Of a stretch of DNA of 64,000 bases, positions 24,566-33,791 are shown one piece after another. Each line of letters starts with the position of its first letter. The stretch's first letter is position 1. Below the pieces are notes generated by a model that was not told the origin of the DNA, did not search any database, and saw nothing but the letters and a program-made list of their open reading frames with translations. This DNA is from Thermoplasmata archaeon (GTDB taxonomy: Archaea > Thermoplasmatota > Thermoplasmata > Lutacidiplasmatales > UBA184): positions 419,202 to 483,201 of the forward strand of contig JAKASQ010000001.1 in the NCBI GenBank assembly GCA_021828195.1, given 5' to 3'. The position numbers and the translations under genes are program-made.

Positions 24566-24960
24566 CACCCGATGCAAAGACGCCCGAGGAGCTGCGCTAC
24601 ACCCAGACCCACGAGTGGGTTCGGATCGACGGCGACCAGGCAACGATCGGCATCACCGACCACGCCCAGGGCGAGCTCACCGACATCGTGTACGTGGATC
24701 TTCCCGAGGTCGGTAAGCCGGTAAAGGCCGGAGCCTCCGTGCTCGTCCTCGAGTCGGTCAAGACCGTCGCCGACATCTACGCGCCGGGGGACGGGCGGAT
24801 CAGCGCCGTGAACACGACCTTGAAGACCGATCCGGGCCTGATCAACAAGGACCCGTACGGTCAGGGGTGGATCCTCCGCATCCAGCTGGAGCGCCCAATC
24901 CCACCCGAAGCGCTCCTCGACGCGGCCGCCTACCGCGCGCTCGCTGCGTCGCACGCCTAG
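24562..24960 (+). CDS. gcvH: glycine cleavage system H protein
   Basis: The protein has 132 residues and is the lipoyl carrier of the glycine cleavage system. The barrel-sandwich fold has ETHEWV-like TQTHEWVRI, GITDHAQGELTDIVYVDLPEVG, and the lipoylated Lys67 in LESVKTVADIYAP. It overlaps ahcY by 4 bp (ATGA), which indicates translational coupling. GcvT, GcvP and lipoate genes are not in this window. One-carbon metabolism is a shared theme with ahcY. Confidence 0.95.
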   Translation: MTPDAKTPEELRYTQTHEWVRIDGDQATIGITDHAQGELTDIVYVDLPEVGKPVKAGASVLVLESVKTVADIYAPGDGRISAVNTTLKTDPGLINKDPYGQGWILRIQLERPIPPEALLDAAAYRALAASHA

Positions 24961-24967
24961 CGGCGGA

Positions 24968-26875
24968 TTACTTGCCCTCGAATCTGGGGGGCCGTCGCTC
25001 CAGGAATGCACGCATCCCTTCGGTGCGGTCGCGCGTGCCGAACGTGTGGCCGGCCGATTGGCCCTCGAGGTAGAGGGCCGCGGAGAGCGGTGCGTCCATG
25101 CCGTCGTCGATCACTCGTTTGATCCAACGCACCCCGAGCGGTGCGCGGCTCGCGATCATCTCGGCGAGCCTCTGGGTCTCCTCCCGGGCCGTGCCCGCCG
25201 GAACGACCTGCGCAACGAAGCCGAGGCGAAGGGCTTCCTCCGCCCCCACGGGGATCCCGGTGTAGACCAGCCACTTGGTTCTCGCCCTACCGATGAGGCG
25301 GGTGAGTCGCGAGGCTCCACCCATGCCGGGGTGGATCCCGACCGTCACCTCGGGAAGCCCGAGCTGGGCGCCTTGCGCCGCGACGATGAAGTCGGCCGCC
25401 AGCGCGAGTTCGAGACCCCCTCCGAGCGCGTAACCCTCGACCAGCGCGATCACGGGCCCAGGGAACGCTTCGATGCGGCGCGCGGCGCGCTGACCGATGT
25501 AGCCGAACTCGACGCCCTCGGAGACGCTCTTGCGCTCCATCTCGGCGATGTCCGCACCCGCCGCGAACACCGGGGAGGAGCCGGCGAGGACGATCGCCCG
25601 GATCCCCGGATCGGACTCGAGGTCGTGGAACGTACGTTCGATCTGCTCCAGGAGCTCGGAGTTGAGGGAGTTGAGCACCTCCGGTCGGTCGAGCAGGACC
25701 CAGGCGACCGGACCACGATGTTCAACCCGTACGTAGCGCATCGGCCAGCGGGCATCGCCCGCCGCGGCTCGCCGTCGCAGCTCCGCGGAGATTGGGAAGG
25801 CGTCGCCCCACCGCTTCGCATACTGCTCGACCAGGCGCAGTCCCTCGGGGATGCCGATCGACGAGAGCTGGGCGAACGGTCCCCAGGCCCGACGCAGTCC
25901 GACCGTCGCGCCTCGATCGGTCGCCTCGGGCGTGGCGACGCCCTCCTCGACGAGCCGGGTCGCTATCCCTATCGTCAGACCGAGGAAGCGCTCGCGTACG
26001 GCGGTCTTGTGCGGCGGCTCGACCGCCGTCTCCTTCCACGCCCACGGCGTGCCCACGCGGAACTGCTCCTCGAGGCGGCGGGACGGCGCGTAGGCGGCTC
26101 CGAAGGCCGCATGCAACGACTCCTGCGAATGCGCCGCGATCGGGATCCCGGTCACGTTCATCAGCTCGAAAGGGCCGAGGGTGGCCCCGAACAGCTCGCG
26201 CCCGACCTCTTCGATCGTCGCGAGGCTCGCCACGCCCTCTTCCGCGAGACGCGCGGCCTCGTTCAGGTACGGGACGAAGTAGCGGTTGACCGCGAAACCG
26301 GCGCGATCCGCGACGCGGATCGGCACCTTGCGCGTGAGGTAGGCGAACTGCTCCAGCGCGTCCAGGACCCCGGGGTCGGTGGACTCCCCACCGATCACCT
26401 CGAGGAGCTTGTTAATCGCGGCGGGGAAGAAGAAGTGCAGGCCCGCGAAGCGTTCCGGGTGCGGGAAGCCCCGGGAGAGCTCGGTCACGGAGAGCGACGA
26501 GGTGTTCGTCGCGACGATCGCCTGGGCCGTTACGAGCGGACCGAGCTCGCCGAGGAGCTTCGCCTTGACCCCGCGGTCCTCGAACACGGCCTCGATCACG
26601 AGGGCGGCCCGGTCGACCGCGGCACCAAGATCGGTTGTGAACGAGACGCGGCCGAGGATCTCCTCGCGCCGGGCCGGCGTTAGTTTCTTGCGCTGGATCG
26701 CTCCCGCGAGCATCTTCTCGATGAGGCCGCGGCCGCGCTCGAGCATCGGCGCATCGACGTCCCGAACCCGGACCGTGAAGCCGGATTGGGCGCACGCTTG
26801 CGCGATCCCACTGCCCATGTTCCCGGCGCCGATGACGGCGATCACTGCGGGTGGTCGTACCGATGGGATCTCCAT
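24968..26875 (-). CDS. fused 3-hydroxyacyl-CoA dehydrogenase / enoyl-CoA hydratase
   Basis: The protein has 635 residues. The N-terminal NAD domain (VIAVIGAGNMGSGIAQACAQSGF) and dehydrogenase helical part (FAGLHFFFPA..., FAVNRYFVPYLNEA) run to about residue 370. A crotonase domain follows from about 378 (VRVEHRGPVAWVLLDRPEVLNSLN), with AAGADIAEM and GYALGGGLELALAADF forming the oxyanion hole and LPEVTVGIHPGMGG holding the catalytic acid. The order dehydrogenase-hydratase is the archaeal one (bacterial FadB is hydratase first) and is also found in the crotonyl-CoA hydratase/3-hydroxybutyryl-CoA dehydrogenase of Metallosphaera. It catalyses hydration and oxidation steps of fatty-acid beta-oxidation or of a C4 pathway; which one is not decidable here. 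Confidence 0.92.
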   Translation of the reverse strand: MEIPSVRPPAVIAVIGAGNMGSGIAQACAQSGFTVRVRDVDAPMLERGRGLIEKMLAGAIQRKKLTPARREEILGRVSFTTDLGAAVDRAALVIEAVFEDRGVKAKLLGELGPLVTAQAIVATNTSSLSVTELSRGFPHPERFAGLHFFFPAAINKLLEVIGGESTDPGVLDALEQFAYLTRKVPIRVADRAGFAVNRYFVPYLNEAARLAEEGVASLATIEEVGRELFGATLGPFELMNVTGIPIAAHSQESLHAAFGAAYAPSRRLEEQFRVGTPWAWKETAVEPPHKTAVRERFLGLTIGIATRLVEEGVATPEATDRGATVGLRRAWGPFAQLSSIGIPEGLRLVEQYAKRWGDAFPISAELRRRAAAGDARWPMRYVRVEHRGPVAWVLLDRPEVLNSLNSELLEQIERTFHDLESDPGIRAIVLAGSSPVFAAGADIAEMERKSVSEGVEFGYIGQRAARRIEAFPGPVIALVEGYALGGGLELALAADFIVAAQGAQLGLPEVTVGIHPGMGGASRLTRLIGRARTKWLVYTGIPVGAEEALRLGFVAQVVPAGTAREETQRLAEMIASRAPLGVRWIKRVIDDGMDAPLSAALYLEGQSAGHTFGTRDRTEGMRAFLERRPPRFEGK

Positions 26876-26912
26876 GAACGAAGGTGCCTCTGGTCCGCGT
26901 CAGGAGTGGGGT

Positions 26913-26920
26913 GTATTTAC
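26913..26920 (-). promoter_or_regulatory. TATA-like box of the dehydrogenase/hydratase gene
   Basis: GTAAATAC on the minus strand, 41 bases before the ATG, implies a leader of about 14 bases. Confidence 0.4.
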
Positions 26921-27021
26921 AGTTCGGGCCGTCTCGCCTCGGAAGGAGCTCGGGGCCCGGCATCGGCGCCGAGGGCCCCACCTCCGGCGGGTATCGAGGG
27001 TCCGGCCGTGCGTGCTCCACA

Positions 27022-27028
27022 AGTTAAG
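27022..27028 (+). promoter_or_regulatory. TATA-like box of the GNAT gene at 27052
   Basis: AGTTAAG is centred 27 bases before the ATG (leaderless spacing). Confidence 0.45.
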
Positions 27029-27051
27029 GGGGGCGACGCTCCGGGGGGACC

Positions 27052-27933
27052 ATGGCCGCCTTAGAAGACGAGGGGGCAGCGGACGCCGCGCTCGAGACCG
27101 AAGCGCAGCTCGTCTTGACGCTGGGAGGATACGCGCTCGAGCTCGCCGGGGCCCGGCTCGTCACGAACGAGCACATAGCCGTGCCCCGGTTCAACTTCGT
27201 GCAGGAGCTCGGTATCGCACGGGAGCGCCAAACGGCGTTCTTCGAGCGCGCGCTCGATCACTACTTCCAGCGCGCCCTGCGCCCGACCTTCCGCGTCCCC
27301 GTTCCCGTCCCGGCGTACCTGGACACCAACCTGCGCCGGCTTGGGTTCCAAGCGCGGCCCGAGCCCCTGACGGTCCTCGTGGGGGAGCCCGGGGCGACGC
27401 ACGCGAGTCGGGGACCGACGCGGGTGCGGATCGCCAAGGAGTCCGAACTCGGCCGGGTGGCCGCGTTCTGGACGACCGAGCGAGAGCGCCCCGAATTTGC
27501 CGCCGCCCTGTCGGTCGCGATCCATCACCCGAACCCGCACGAGCGCCTCGTTCCGGTCCTGGCCGAGCTCTCCGGCGCGCCGGTCGGCGCCGCCCTCCTC
27601 TATCGCTACCGGAACATGGCCGGGATCTTCGGGGTCACGACGCAACCCGAGGCACGGGGACGCGGCGTGGCCAGCGATCTCACCGGCTGGGTGGTGGCGG
27701 AGGGGATCGCCGGGACCGGCTGCCCGTACTTCGTCCTCGCCGATTCCGCCCGACTGGAAGCGCGGCTCGCGACCCTCGGCTTCCATCCCGTTCGCACCTT
27801 CCGCGAGTACGAGCTCGCGTCGGAGAACGCGCTCGCATTGCCCTCGCCCGGGGCTCCCGGAACTCCTCGATGGAGGCCCCCGCGTGTTCCGCCGAAGGTC
27901 ACTCGTTCGGACGGCGCAAGCTCTCGAGCTTGA
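27052..27933 (+). CDS. GNAT-family N-acetyltransferase
   Basis: The protein has 293 residues. The C-terminal GNAT core (about 125-265) shows RVRIAKESELGRVAAFW, the beta4-beta5 region VGAALLYRYRNMAGIFGVTT and the acetyl-CoA loop QPEARGRGVASDLTGWVV, then YFVLADSARLEARLATLGFHPV. The N-terminal 120 residues may be a degenerate second GNAT half (YLDTNLRRLGFQARP). The 3' end overlaps the convergent pps gene by 35 bp. Acceptor unknown. Confidence 0.82.
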   Translation: MAALEDEGAADAALETEAQLVLTLGGYALELAGARLVTNEHIAVPRFNFVQELGIARERQTAFFERALDHYFQRALRPTFRVPVPVPAYLDTNLRRLGFQARPEPLTVLVGEPGATHASRGPTRVRIAKESELGRVAAFWTTERERPEFAAALSVAIHHPNPHERLVPVLAELSGAPVGAALLYRYRNMAGIFGVTTQPEARGRGVASDLTGWVVAEGIAGTGCPYFVLADSARLEARLATLGFHPVRTFREYELASENALALPSPGAPGTPRWRPPRVPPKVTRSDGASSRA

Positions 27934-30247
27934 GTCGCTGCTCGAGCGAAGCGATCGTGCGGATGGTCGGGATCACCGTGTCCGCGTTGAGGGAGATCGA
28001 GTCGATCCCCTGACGGACCAGGAACTCGGCGAACTCGGGGTAGACGCTCGGGCCCTGTCCGCAGATCCCCACGGTCCGACCCTCGGCGTGGGCCCCCTCG
28101 ATCAGGAGCTCGATCGCGCGCAGCACCGCCGGGTCGCGCTCGTCGAAGTATCCCATCCGGCCCAGCGTCTCCGAATCGCGGTCGGCCCCGAGCACGAGTT
28201 GGGTAAGGTCGTTCGAGCCGATGGAAAACCCATCGCAATGCTTGGAGAACTCGCGAGCGAGGAGGACGGTGGACGGGACCTCCGCCATCAGATAGAGCTG
28301 GAAGTCCCGGGACCGCCGCAGGCCGGCCTCGCGCATCATCGTCGCGATCTCTTCGAGCTCCCAGGTGTTCCGGACGAACGGCAGCATCACGTGGGCGTTC
28401 TTCAAGCCCATCTCGGTCCGGATGCGATGGATCGCCTCGAGCTCGCACAGGAACGCCGGTCGGTAGACCGGCGAGATGTACCGAGAGCAGCCGCGCCAGC
28501 CGATCATCGGGTTCTCTTCGACCGGTTCGAAGGCCTCTCCGCCGGGCATCCCGCGGTACTCGTTCGTCTTGAAGTCGGAGGTCCGGATGATCACCGGGCG
28601 CGGGTAGAACGCCTGGCAGACCTTGGCGAGCCCGTCGGCGAGCCGGCGGACGAGCTCCTCCTTGCGGCCCTCCTTCAGGAGCTTGAGCGGGTGCTCGCGA
28701 ACGTGGGCGGTGAAGATGAACTCGATGCGCAGCAGGCCGACGCCGTTCACCGGGAGCTGAGCGTACTCCGCGGCCTTCTCCGGCACGCCGACGTTCACGT
28801 AAATCTTCGTGGCGGTGACGGGAGAGGCGTGCCCCCCCATGCCCGATAGGCTCGCCGACGGTGCCGGAGCCGCCGTGGCACGCCGGCCGCGGTAGACCTG
28901 ACCGGTCTTTCCGTCCACCGTGACCTCGGTCCCGTCGACAATCGTGTGGGTGGCGGTCCGCGTCCCGACGACGCACGGGACACCGAGCTCGCGCGAGACG
29001 ATGGCCGCGTGACAGGTCATCCCGCCCTCGTCCGTGACGATCGCGGCCGCATGGGCCATCGCGGGCACCATGTCCGGCGTCGTCATTGACGTGACGAGCA
29101 CCTCACCGGGGCGGAGCTTCTCCATGTCGGCCGCACCCTGGAGGATCCGCGCCACGCCGCTCGCAACCCCGGGGCTCGCTCCGAATCCGCGCAGGATCGC
29201 GGCCTCGGCCTCGGGCGCGGCCTCGATCGGAGCGGCATCCGCCTGGCCGGGGGAGGGAGCCTTTGCGGGTCCCACGCCCCGGGTCTCCTTGTTCGGTATC
29301 GTGGTTACGGGACGAGCCTGGACGATATAGAGAGCGTGGGCGTCGGCGCACCACTCCACGTCCATCGGCCGCCGATAGTGCGACTCGATGACGCGGGCGA
29401 GGGACGCGAGCCGGAGGATCCGATCGTCCGATAGCTTCTGGACGTTCTGCTCGGCGGCCGGGATCGCCTCGTGCCGGTTCCCGCCCCCCTCCGCGCGGAC
29501 GATGCGCACGCGCTGTTCGGAAATCAGCTTCTGGACCACCTGCTGGCTGATGCCGTCGATGACGTAGTGGTCGGGCGTGACTTCGCCACCGACGATCGCT
29601 TCCCCAAGGCCCCAGCCGGCCTCGATGATCATGTGGTTCTCCCCGGTGTTCGGGTCCCGGGTGAACAGGATCCCGCTGACGGTGGAGTCGACCATCTTCT
29701 GGATGAGCACCGCGAGCTTCACGTCGGCATGCTCGAAGCCCTTCCGGCCGCGGTAGGAGATGACGCGCGGGGTGAAGACGGAGCTCCAGCAACGGCGGAT
29801 CGCATCCAGGATCGCTTCCGTACCCCCCACGTTCAGATACGTGTCCTGGAGTCCCGCGAACGACGCACCTTCGAGATCTTCCGCGGTGGCGCTCGAGCGG
29901 ACGGCGGAGAAGCGCACGAGGTGCTCGCGGGCGAACGACTCGTACGCGTCCACGATCTCCCGGCGCAGTTCCGGGGGGAATTCGGTCCGGTCGAACGCCG
30001 CGCGGATGCGTTGGGATGCGGCCTCCACGTTGTCCGACTTCGATACGTCGAGCTGACCGAGCGCCGTCGCGATCTCCTTGCGCAAGGTCGGGATCGCCAC
30101 GAAGCTGGAGTACGCATCGGTCGTCACCACGAACCCCGGAGGTACCGGGAGCCCTTCGCGGACCACCTCCCCGAGCTTGCTCGCCTTGCCCCCGACGAGC
30201 GCGTGGTCGCGCTCGGAGACGTCCGCGAGCGCGACGATGTTCCTCAT
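27899..30247 (-). CDS. ppsA: phosphoenolpyruvate synthase
   Basis: The enzyme has 782 residues, full length for the family, and makes PEP from pyruvate with ATP to AMP. It has an ATP-grasp N-domain (VGGKASKLGEVVREGLPVPPGFVV; VRSSATAEDLEGASFAGLQDTYLNV), a swivelling phosphohistidine domain with GGMTCHAAIVSRELGVPCVVGT (His near 412), and a C-terminal PEP-binding barrel (RIEFIF, GMPGGEAFEPVEENPMIGWRG, SIGSNDLTQL, CGQGPSVYPEF). Last gene of an apgM-trm5-pps operon; its ATG overlaps the trm5 stop by 4 bp. With ApgM it forms the PEP end of gluconeogenesis. Confidence 0.95.
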   Translation of the reverse strand: MRNIVALADVSERDHALVGGKASKLGEVVREGLPVPPGFVVTTDAYSSFVAIPTLRKEIATALGQLDVSKSDNVEAASQRIRAAFDRTEFPPELRREIVDAYESFAREHLVRFSAVRSSATAEDLEGASFAGLQDTYLNVGGTEAILDAIRRCWSSVFTPRVISYRGRKGFEHADVKLAVLIQKMVDSTVSGILFTRDPNTGENHMIIEAGWGLGEAIVGGEVTPDHYVIDGISQQVVQKLISEQRVRIVRAEGGGNRHEAIPAAEQNVQKLSDDRILRLASLARVIESHYRRPMDVEWCADAHALYIVQARPVTTIPNKETRGVGPAKAPSPGQADAAPIEAAPEAEAAILRGFGASPGVASGVARILQGAADMEKLRPGEVLVTSMTTPDMVPAMAHAAAIVTDEGGMTCHAAIVSRELGVPCVVGTRTATHTIVDGTEVTVDGKTGQVYRGRRATAAPAPSASLSGMGGHASPVTATKIYVNVGVPEKAAEYAQLPVNGVGLLRIEFIFTAHVREHPLKLLKEGRKEELVRRLADGLAKVCQAFYPRPVIIRTSDFKTNEYRGMPGGEAFEPVEENPMIGWRGCSRYISPVYRPAFLCELEAIHRIRTEMGLKNAHVMLPFVRNTWELEEIATMMREAGLRRSRDFQLYLMAEVPSTVLLAREFSKHCDGFSIGSNDLTQLVLGADRDSETLGRMGYFDERDPAVLRAIELLIEGAHAEGRTVGICGQGPSVYPEFAEFLVRQGIDSISLNADTVIPTIRTIASLEQRLKLESLRRPNE

Positions 30248-31278
30248 GCATCCTCCGCGGGGTCGGCCCGTGCGAACTGGAAGGCGACGAGGTCGTCCTG
30301 CGGGGAGTACGGATGCACGACGTGCTGATCGATCAAGCTCCAGTGGGCGCGACCGCCGATGCGATTCACCAGATCCTCCGCGCGCATGTCCGCGCCTTCG
30401 CGGGCCGTCACTTCGTAGTAGTGTACGACTCCGCCGGGACGGACAATCGTTCCTACCGACGGTAGATACTTAATCCCTTCGTGAGGAAGATTGAGGATGA
30501 CGCGATCGACAGGTCTCGCCGAGGAGAGAAAGGCGACCACGTCGGCTGCGATGGGCTCCACTCGATCGGCGTAGGGGCAGCGCGCGAGGGTCGAGCGCAA
30601 GAGCGCAATCGCGGCGGGGTTGGAATCGACGGCCGTGATCCGACGCGCGCGGCCGTCTCGGGCGATCGTGACCGCGAACGGTCCGATGCCGCAGCACAGG
30701 TCGTCCACCTCCTCGCCCACCTCCACATCCTCGGCTACGCGCGCATGCTCGCGGGCGAGGCGGGGAGAGAAGTAGGCCTGTTCCAGATCGACGTCGAAGG
30801 CGATCCCGTTCTCCCGATGGATCGTCCGGAAACCCTCCGCGCCGGCAAGCGGGACCAGCCGTCGGCGCCGCTCGGTCCCGTGGACCCCGTGGTCCGCCCC
30901 GGCGATCCGTGCCCCGGGAACGAACCGCAAGAGGGCCTCTCCGATGTCGGGGCCCCACCGCTCCAATTCGGGGGGAATGCGGATCAGCACGACATCTCCG
31001 ACAATATCGAACGAGCGAGGCAGGAGCTCCCGCTCGGTGGCAGGTAGTTGGACGAGGTCGCGATACTCGCGTGCGTGCGCTGCCCGGAGCGGCTCGAACT
31101 CTCTCTTGCTCGGCTCGCCGAGCCCCGAGGGGATCTCGGCGCTCTCGACGACCGGTAGCACGACCCAATCCCCGTCGCGCAGAATCCGCAGGTCCGTGCG
31201 CAACGCCCCCAGACGCATGAGCTCGAGGCGCGCATTCTCGCCGTGGGTACGACGGACGACGAGCGCCCGGCTCTTCAT
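30244..31278 (-). CDS. Trm5/TYW2-family tRNA G37 methyltransferase
   Basis: The protein has 344 residues. The N-terminal D1/D2-like part (VVRRTHGENARLELMRLGALRTDLRI...DIVGDVVLIRIP) precedes a class I methyltransferase domain: FSPRLAREHARVAEDV, motif I DDLCCGIGPFAV, acidic motif AVDSNPAAI and the family's NLPHEGIKYLP. This fits Trm5 (m1G37) or its relatives in wyosine synthesis. 4-bp overlaps with both neighbours (apgM upstream, pps downstream) show a tight operon of unlike functions. Which member (Trm5a/b/c or TYW2) cannot be stated without a tree. Confidence 0.87.
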   Translation of the reverse strand: MKSRALVVRRTHGENARLELMRLGALRTDLRILRDGDWVVLPVVESAEIPSGLGEPSKREFEPLRAAHAREYRDLVQLPATERELLPRSFDIVGDVVLIRIPPELERWGPDIGEALLRFVPGARIAGADHGVHGTERRRRLVPLAGAEGFRTIHRENGIAFDVDLEQAYFSPRLAREHARVAEDVEVGEEVDDLCCGIGPFAVTIARDGRARRITAVDSNPAAIALLRSTLARCPYADRVEPIAADVVAFLSSARPVDRVILNLPHEGIKYLPSVGTIVRPGGVVHYYEVTAREGADMRAEDLVNRIGGRAHWSLIDQHVVHPYSPQDDLVAFQFARADPAEDA

Positions 31279-32612
31279 TTCGGTCGACCGTCCGACCCGT
31301 CGAAGAGCAGCGGCAACACTTCGCGGCCGGCGCGCAGGCCCAGGGCGCCTCGAGCCGCGCTCGCCTCACCGAACTTCGGTCGCTCGGGCCCCCGCGGATC
31401 GGGGGTGATCCCGGCTCCGAAGAGGAGCAGCGGTACCGGGTCGTCCGAATGGCCCTTCAGAACGACGGGGGTCGCGTGATCCGCCGTGACGGCGATCCGA
31501 ACGTGCCGCAGGTCGAGCCCGTCAAGGAAGGGTCCGAAGAACGACCGATCGATCGCCTCGATAATCTCCTGCTTGAGCCGACCGTTCCCGTCATGGCCGG
31601 GTTCGTCGGGCCCCTTGAGGTGCACGTACACGAACGGGAATGCGTCGAGGGCCGCCCGCGTCGCGGCCGCCCGCTCCCGGTACCCCTCGTCCCGGTCGAG
31701 CCCCATGGGTCCGAGATACCGATCCTCGAGGTGGAGGACGCGTGCGATCCCCCGCTCCACCGGCATCTCCGTGACGGCGGCCCCCGCTCGGCCGTACTTC
31801 GCGGAGAACGCGGGCGGGGGGGTCGGTGCAAGAGAGCCTGCGTTCCGCACGAGGAGACCGTTGGCGACCTTGGCCCCGGCTCGGGCGCGTCGCGTGTTGA
31901 CGGGATCGTCGGCGAGCGCCGCTCGGGCGCGTTCGAGGAACAGGTTCGTCGCGCGAGCCGTTCGCGCCGCTTCGGGGGACCCGTCGAGGGGCTCGACGCT
32001 CGGCACATGAAGATCGGTGGCCTTTCGCGCCTGGCCCATGCCCCCAATCTTCTCGTAGAAGGGATCCGCGTTGGAGACATCGGCCGAGAGGGGACCGGTA
32101 CGGGTCGATCTCAACCAGAGCACTCCCCGGTGCCCGACGGTCGCGTGAACTTCGGCCCGGATCCCCTCCGGGGCTAACAGATCCCGAGCCGTGAGCATTC
32201 GGGCGAGCTCGATCGCCTCCAGCGTGGCGAGCGACCGGCCGACTCGGGAATCCAGGACCCGCCCGTCCGGGCCGAGGGTCGCAAAGTTCAGGCGGAACGC
32301 CACGTCCCCCGGCGCGAGGTCGATGCCGGCCCCTTCGGCCTCGAGAACGCCGCGCCCGGGGGAGTCGCGTACCGGATCGTACCCGAGGAGCGCGAAGACC
32401 CCCGCGTCCGACTCGGGCGCGATCCCGGGACCGAGCACCACGACCTGGCCCAGCTGGCCGATCGTGCATGCGTGATCGAGCTGCGGCGTGAACGCCGACT
32501 CGGTCGGAGTACGACCGTCGTTCTCGGGAATCGGGCGGTCGGCAAGGCCGTCCAGGATCACGAGCGCGGTGCGGATAGAGGAAATCCGTTCGAGGGGCCC
32601 TGCTTCCTGCAT
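31275..32612 (-). CDS. apgM: 2,3-bisphosphoglycerate-independent phosphoglycerate mutase, archaeal type
   Basis: The enzyme has 445 residues of the alkaline-phosphatase superfamily. Metal ligand D21 is in VILDGLADRP, and nucleophile Ser68 is in PESDAGVFALLGYDP. The substrate region is VSNADPFYEKIGG, and C-terminal metal ligands are in HLKGPDEPGHDGN and VTADHATPV. It interconverts 3- and 2-phosphoglycerate. First gene of the operon with trm5 and ppsA. The start is ATG 32612; the A/T box at 32616 is only a few bases upstream, so its own promoter may lie further out or the box serves the divergent gene. Confidence 0.93.
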   Translation of the reverse strand: MQEAGPLERISSIRTALVILDGLADRPIPENDGRTPTESAFTPQLDHACTIGQLGQVVVLGPGIAPESDAGVFALLGYDPVRDSPGRGVLEAEGAGIDLAPGDVAFRLNFATLGPDGRVLDSRVGRSLATLEAIELARMLTARDLLAPEGIRAEVHATVGHRGVLWLRSTRTGPLSADVSNADPFYEKIGGMGQARKATDLHVPSVEPLDGSPEAARTARATNLFLERARAALADDPVNTRRARAGAKVANGLLVRNAGSLAPTPPPAFSAKYGRAGAAVTEMPVERGIARVLHLEDRYLGPMGLDRDEGYRERAAATRAALDAFPFVYVHLKGPDEPGHDGNGRLKQEIIEAIDRSFFGPFLDGLDLRHVRIAVTADHATPVVLKGHSDDPVPLLLFGAGITPDPRGPERPKFGEASAARGALGLRAGREVLPLLFDGSDGRPK

Positions 32613-32615
32613 CGT

Positions 32616-32625
32616 CTTAATAAAC
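32616..32625 (+). promoter_or_regulatory. TATA-like box between apgM and the membrane protein gene
   Basis: CTTAATAAAC is centred 31 bases before GTG 32651, good spacing for a leaderless plus-strand transcript. Confidence 0.45.
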
Positions 32626-32650
32626 GCATGGCGGACTATCGTGCTGTTCC

Positions 32651-33727
32651 GTGCAGCCGGGTCGCGCCGTTAAGAGTTTCCTGAGAACCCGTCTGGGGTT
32701 CATCCTCCTCATTCTCCTCGCGATCGCCGTCGTCGTCGTCACGTACACGTACATCGGTGGCCCGCTACTCGCCATCGTTGGGATGCTCGTCTTCGGGCTC
32801 GGCCTCCCGATCTGGGTCGGAACGAGCCGCCCCCGCACCCTCGCGATCATGGGGATCGTGATCCTCGTCGTGAGCGCCCCGCTCATCACGGTCATCGAGA
32901 CCGGCGCGATCCTGACCCCGACCTCGACCGCATCGTCCTCTACCAGCCTGCCGTACGGCCATGGGGGAGCCGTTCTCCAGAACGCCGCCGTCTCGCCGTT
33001 CGTTTCGGCCTCCGGCTCGACGTTCACCTGGAACGTGTCGCTCTACCCGAAGTACCTCCCACCTCAATCGAGCCGGGCGTTGTGGCTCGATCTGTTCATC
33101 AGCACCTGTCCCGGTGCGACCGGCACGGCCTCCCCGAACTGCGCCGGCGGCTACCCCTTCTACCTCTTGAACCGCACGCTGCCCGGCGGCCTCACGAACG
33201 GCACGGTCGAATCCTTCACGGACCAGCTCAACGGGACCAACATCTGGTCCTGGCAGATGGCGGTCGCATTCCACAACGTCACGACGGGGAATCTGACGTG
33301 GACGTTCCTGGTCGGGGACCCGACGTACAATGGGATCGAGGGGCCGATCACGGGGAACTATTGGAGCACCTACGGCCTCCTCATCGGCACGATCTACGAG
33401 GCGGTGCTGTTCTACCTCGGGCTCGTCTTCTTCATCGCGCTGCTCATCTACATGGTCTTCAAGAACCGCAAGCGCAAGCGCCTGGACCAGGCCGCGCGGG
33501 CGAACCCGCCGCCCCCGATCGATGCCGACGCTTCGGCCACGGCGTCCCCTTCGGCACCCCCGCCCGCCCTTCCTCCCCCGACGCTGACTCCGGTCGCCGA
33601 GGCGGCCTGCCCCAACTGTGCGGCGGTCGTCTACCCTGGAGAGAAGGTCTGCTGGAAGTGCGGAACGAAGCTCGCGTCGCCCCCACCCTCGGGCGGATCG
33701 CCCCTTCCGTCCGCTCCAAAGGGCTAG
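32651..33727 (+). CDS. multi-pass membrane protein with C-terminal cytosolic zinc ribbon
   Basis: The protein has 358 residues from GTG 32651. It has three N-terminal hydrophobic helices (residues about 13-35, 38-56, 65-85), an outside domain with sequons (NVS, NRT, NGT, NVT, NLT) and one Cys pair (CPGATGTASPNC), a further helix (LLIGTIYEAVLFYLGLVFFIALLIYMVF), a Pro-rich linker and a zinc ribbon CPNC...CWKC. The same plan (ectodomain, late helix, inside zinc ribbon) occurs in the giant protein at 20174. No enzymatic motif. Function unknown. Confidence 0.8.
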   Translation: MQPGRAVKSFLRTRLGFILLILLAIAVVVVTYTYIGGPLLAIVGMLVFGLGLPIWVGTSRPRTLAIMGIVILVVSAPLITVIETGAILTPTSTASSSTSLPYGHGGAVLQNAAVSPFVSASGSTFTWNVSLYPKYLPPQSSRALWLDLFISTCPGATGTASPNCAGGYPFYLLNRTLPGGLTNGTVESFTDQLNGTNIWSWQMAVAFHNVTTGNLTWTFLVGDPTYNGIEGPITGNYWSTYGLLIGTIYEAVLFYLGLVFFIALLIYMVFKNRKRKRLDQAARANPPPPIDADASATASPSAPPPALPPPTLTPVAEAACPNCAAVVYPGEKVCWKCGTKLASPPPSGGSPLPSAPKG

Positions 33728-33791
33728 ACGAAACGCCGAGCGCCGGCTCCCGCGAGCGGACCGGGTGGTTGGAGCCGGCCCGATCTCGACT

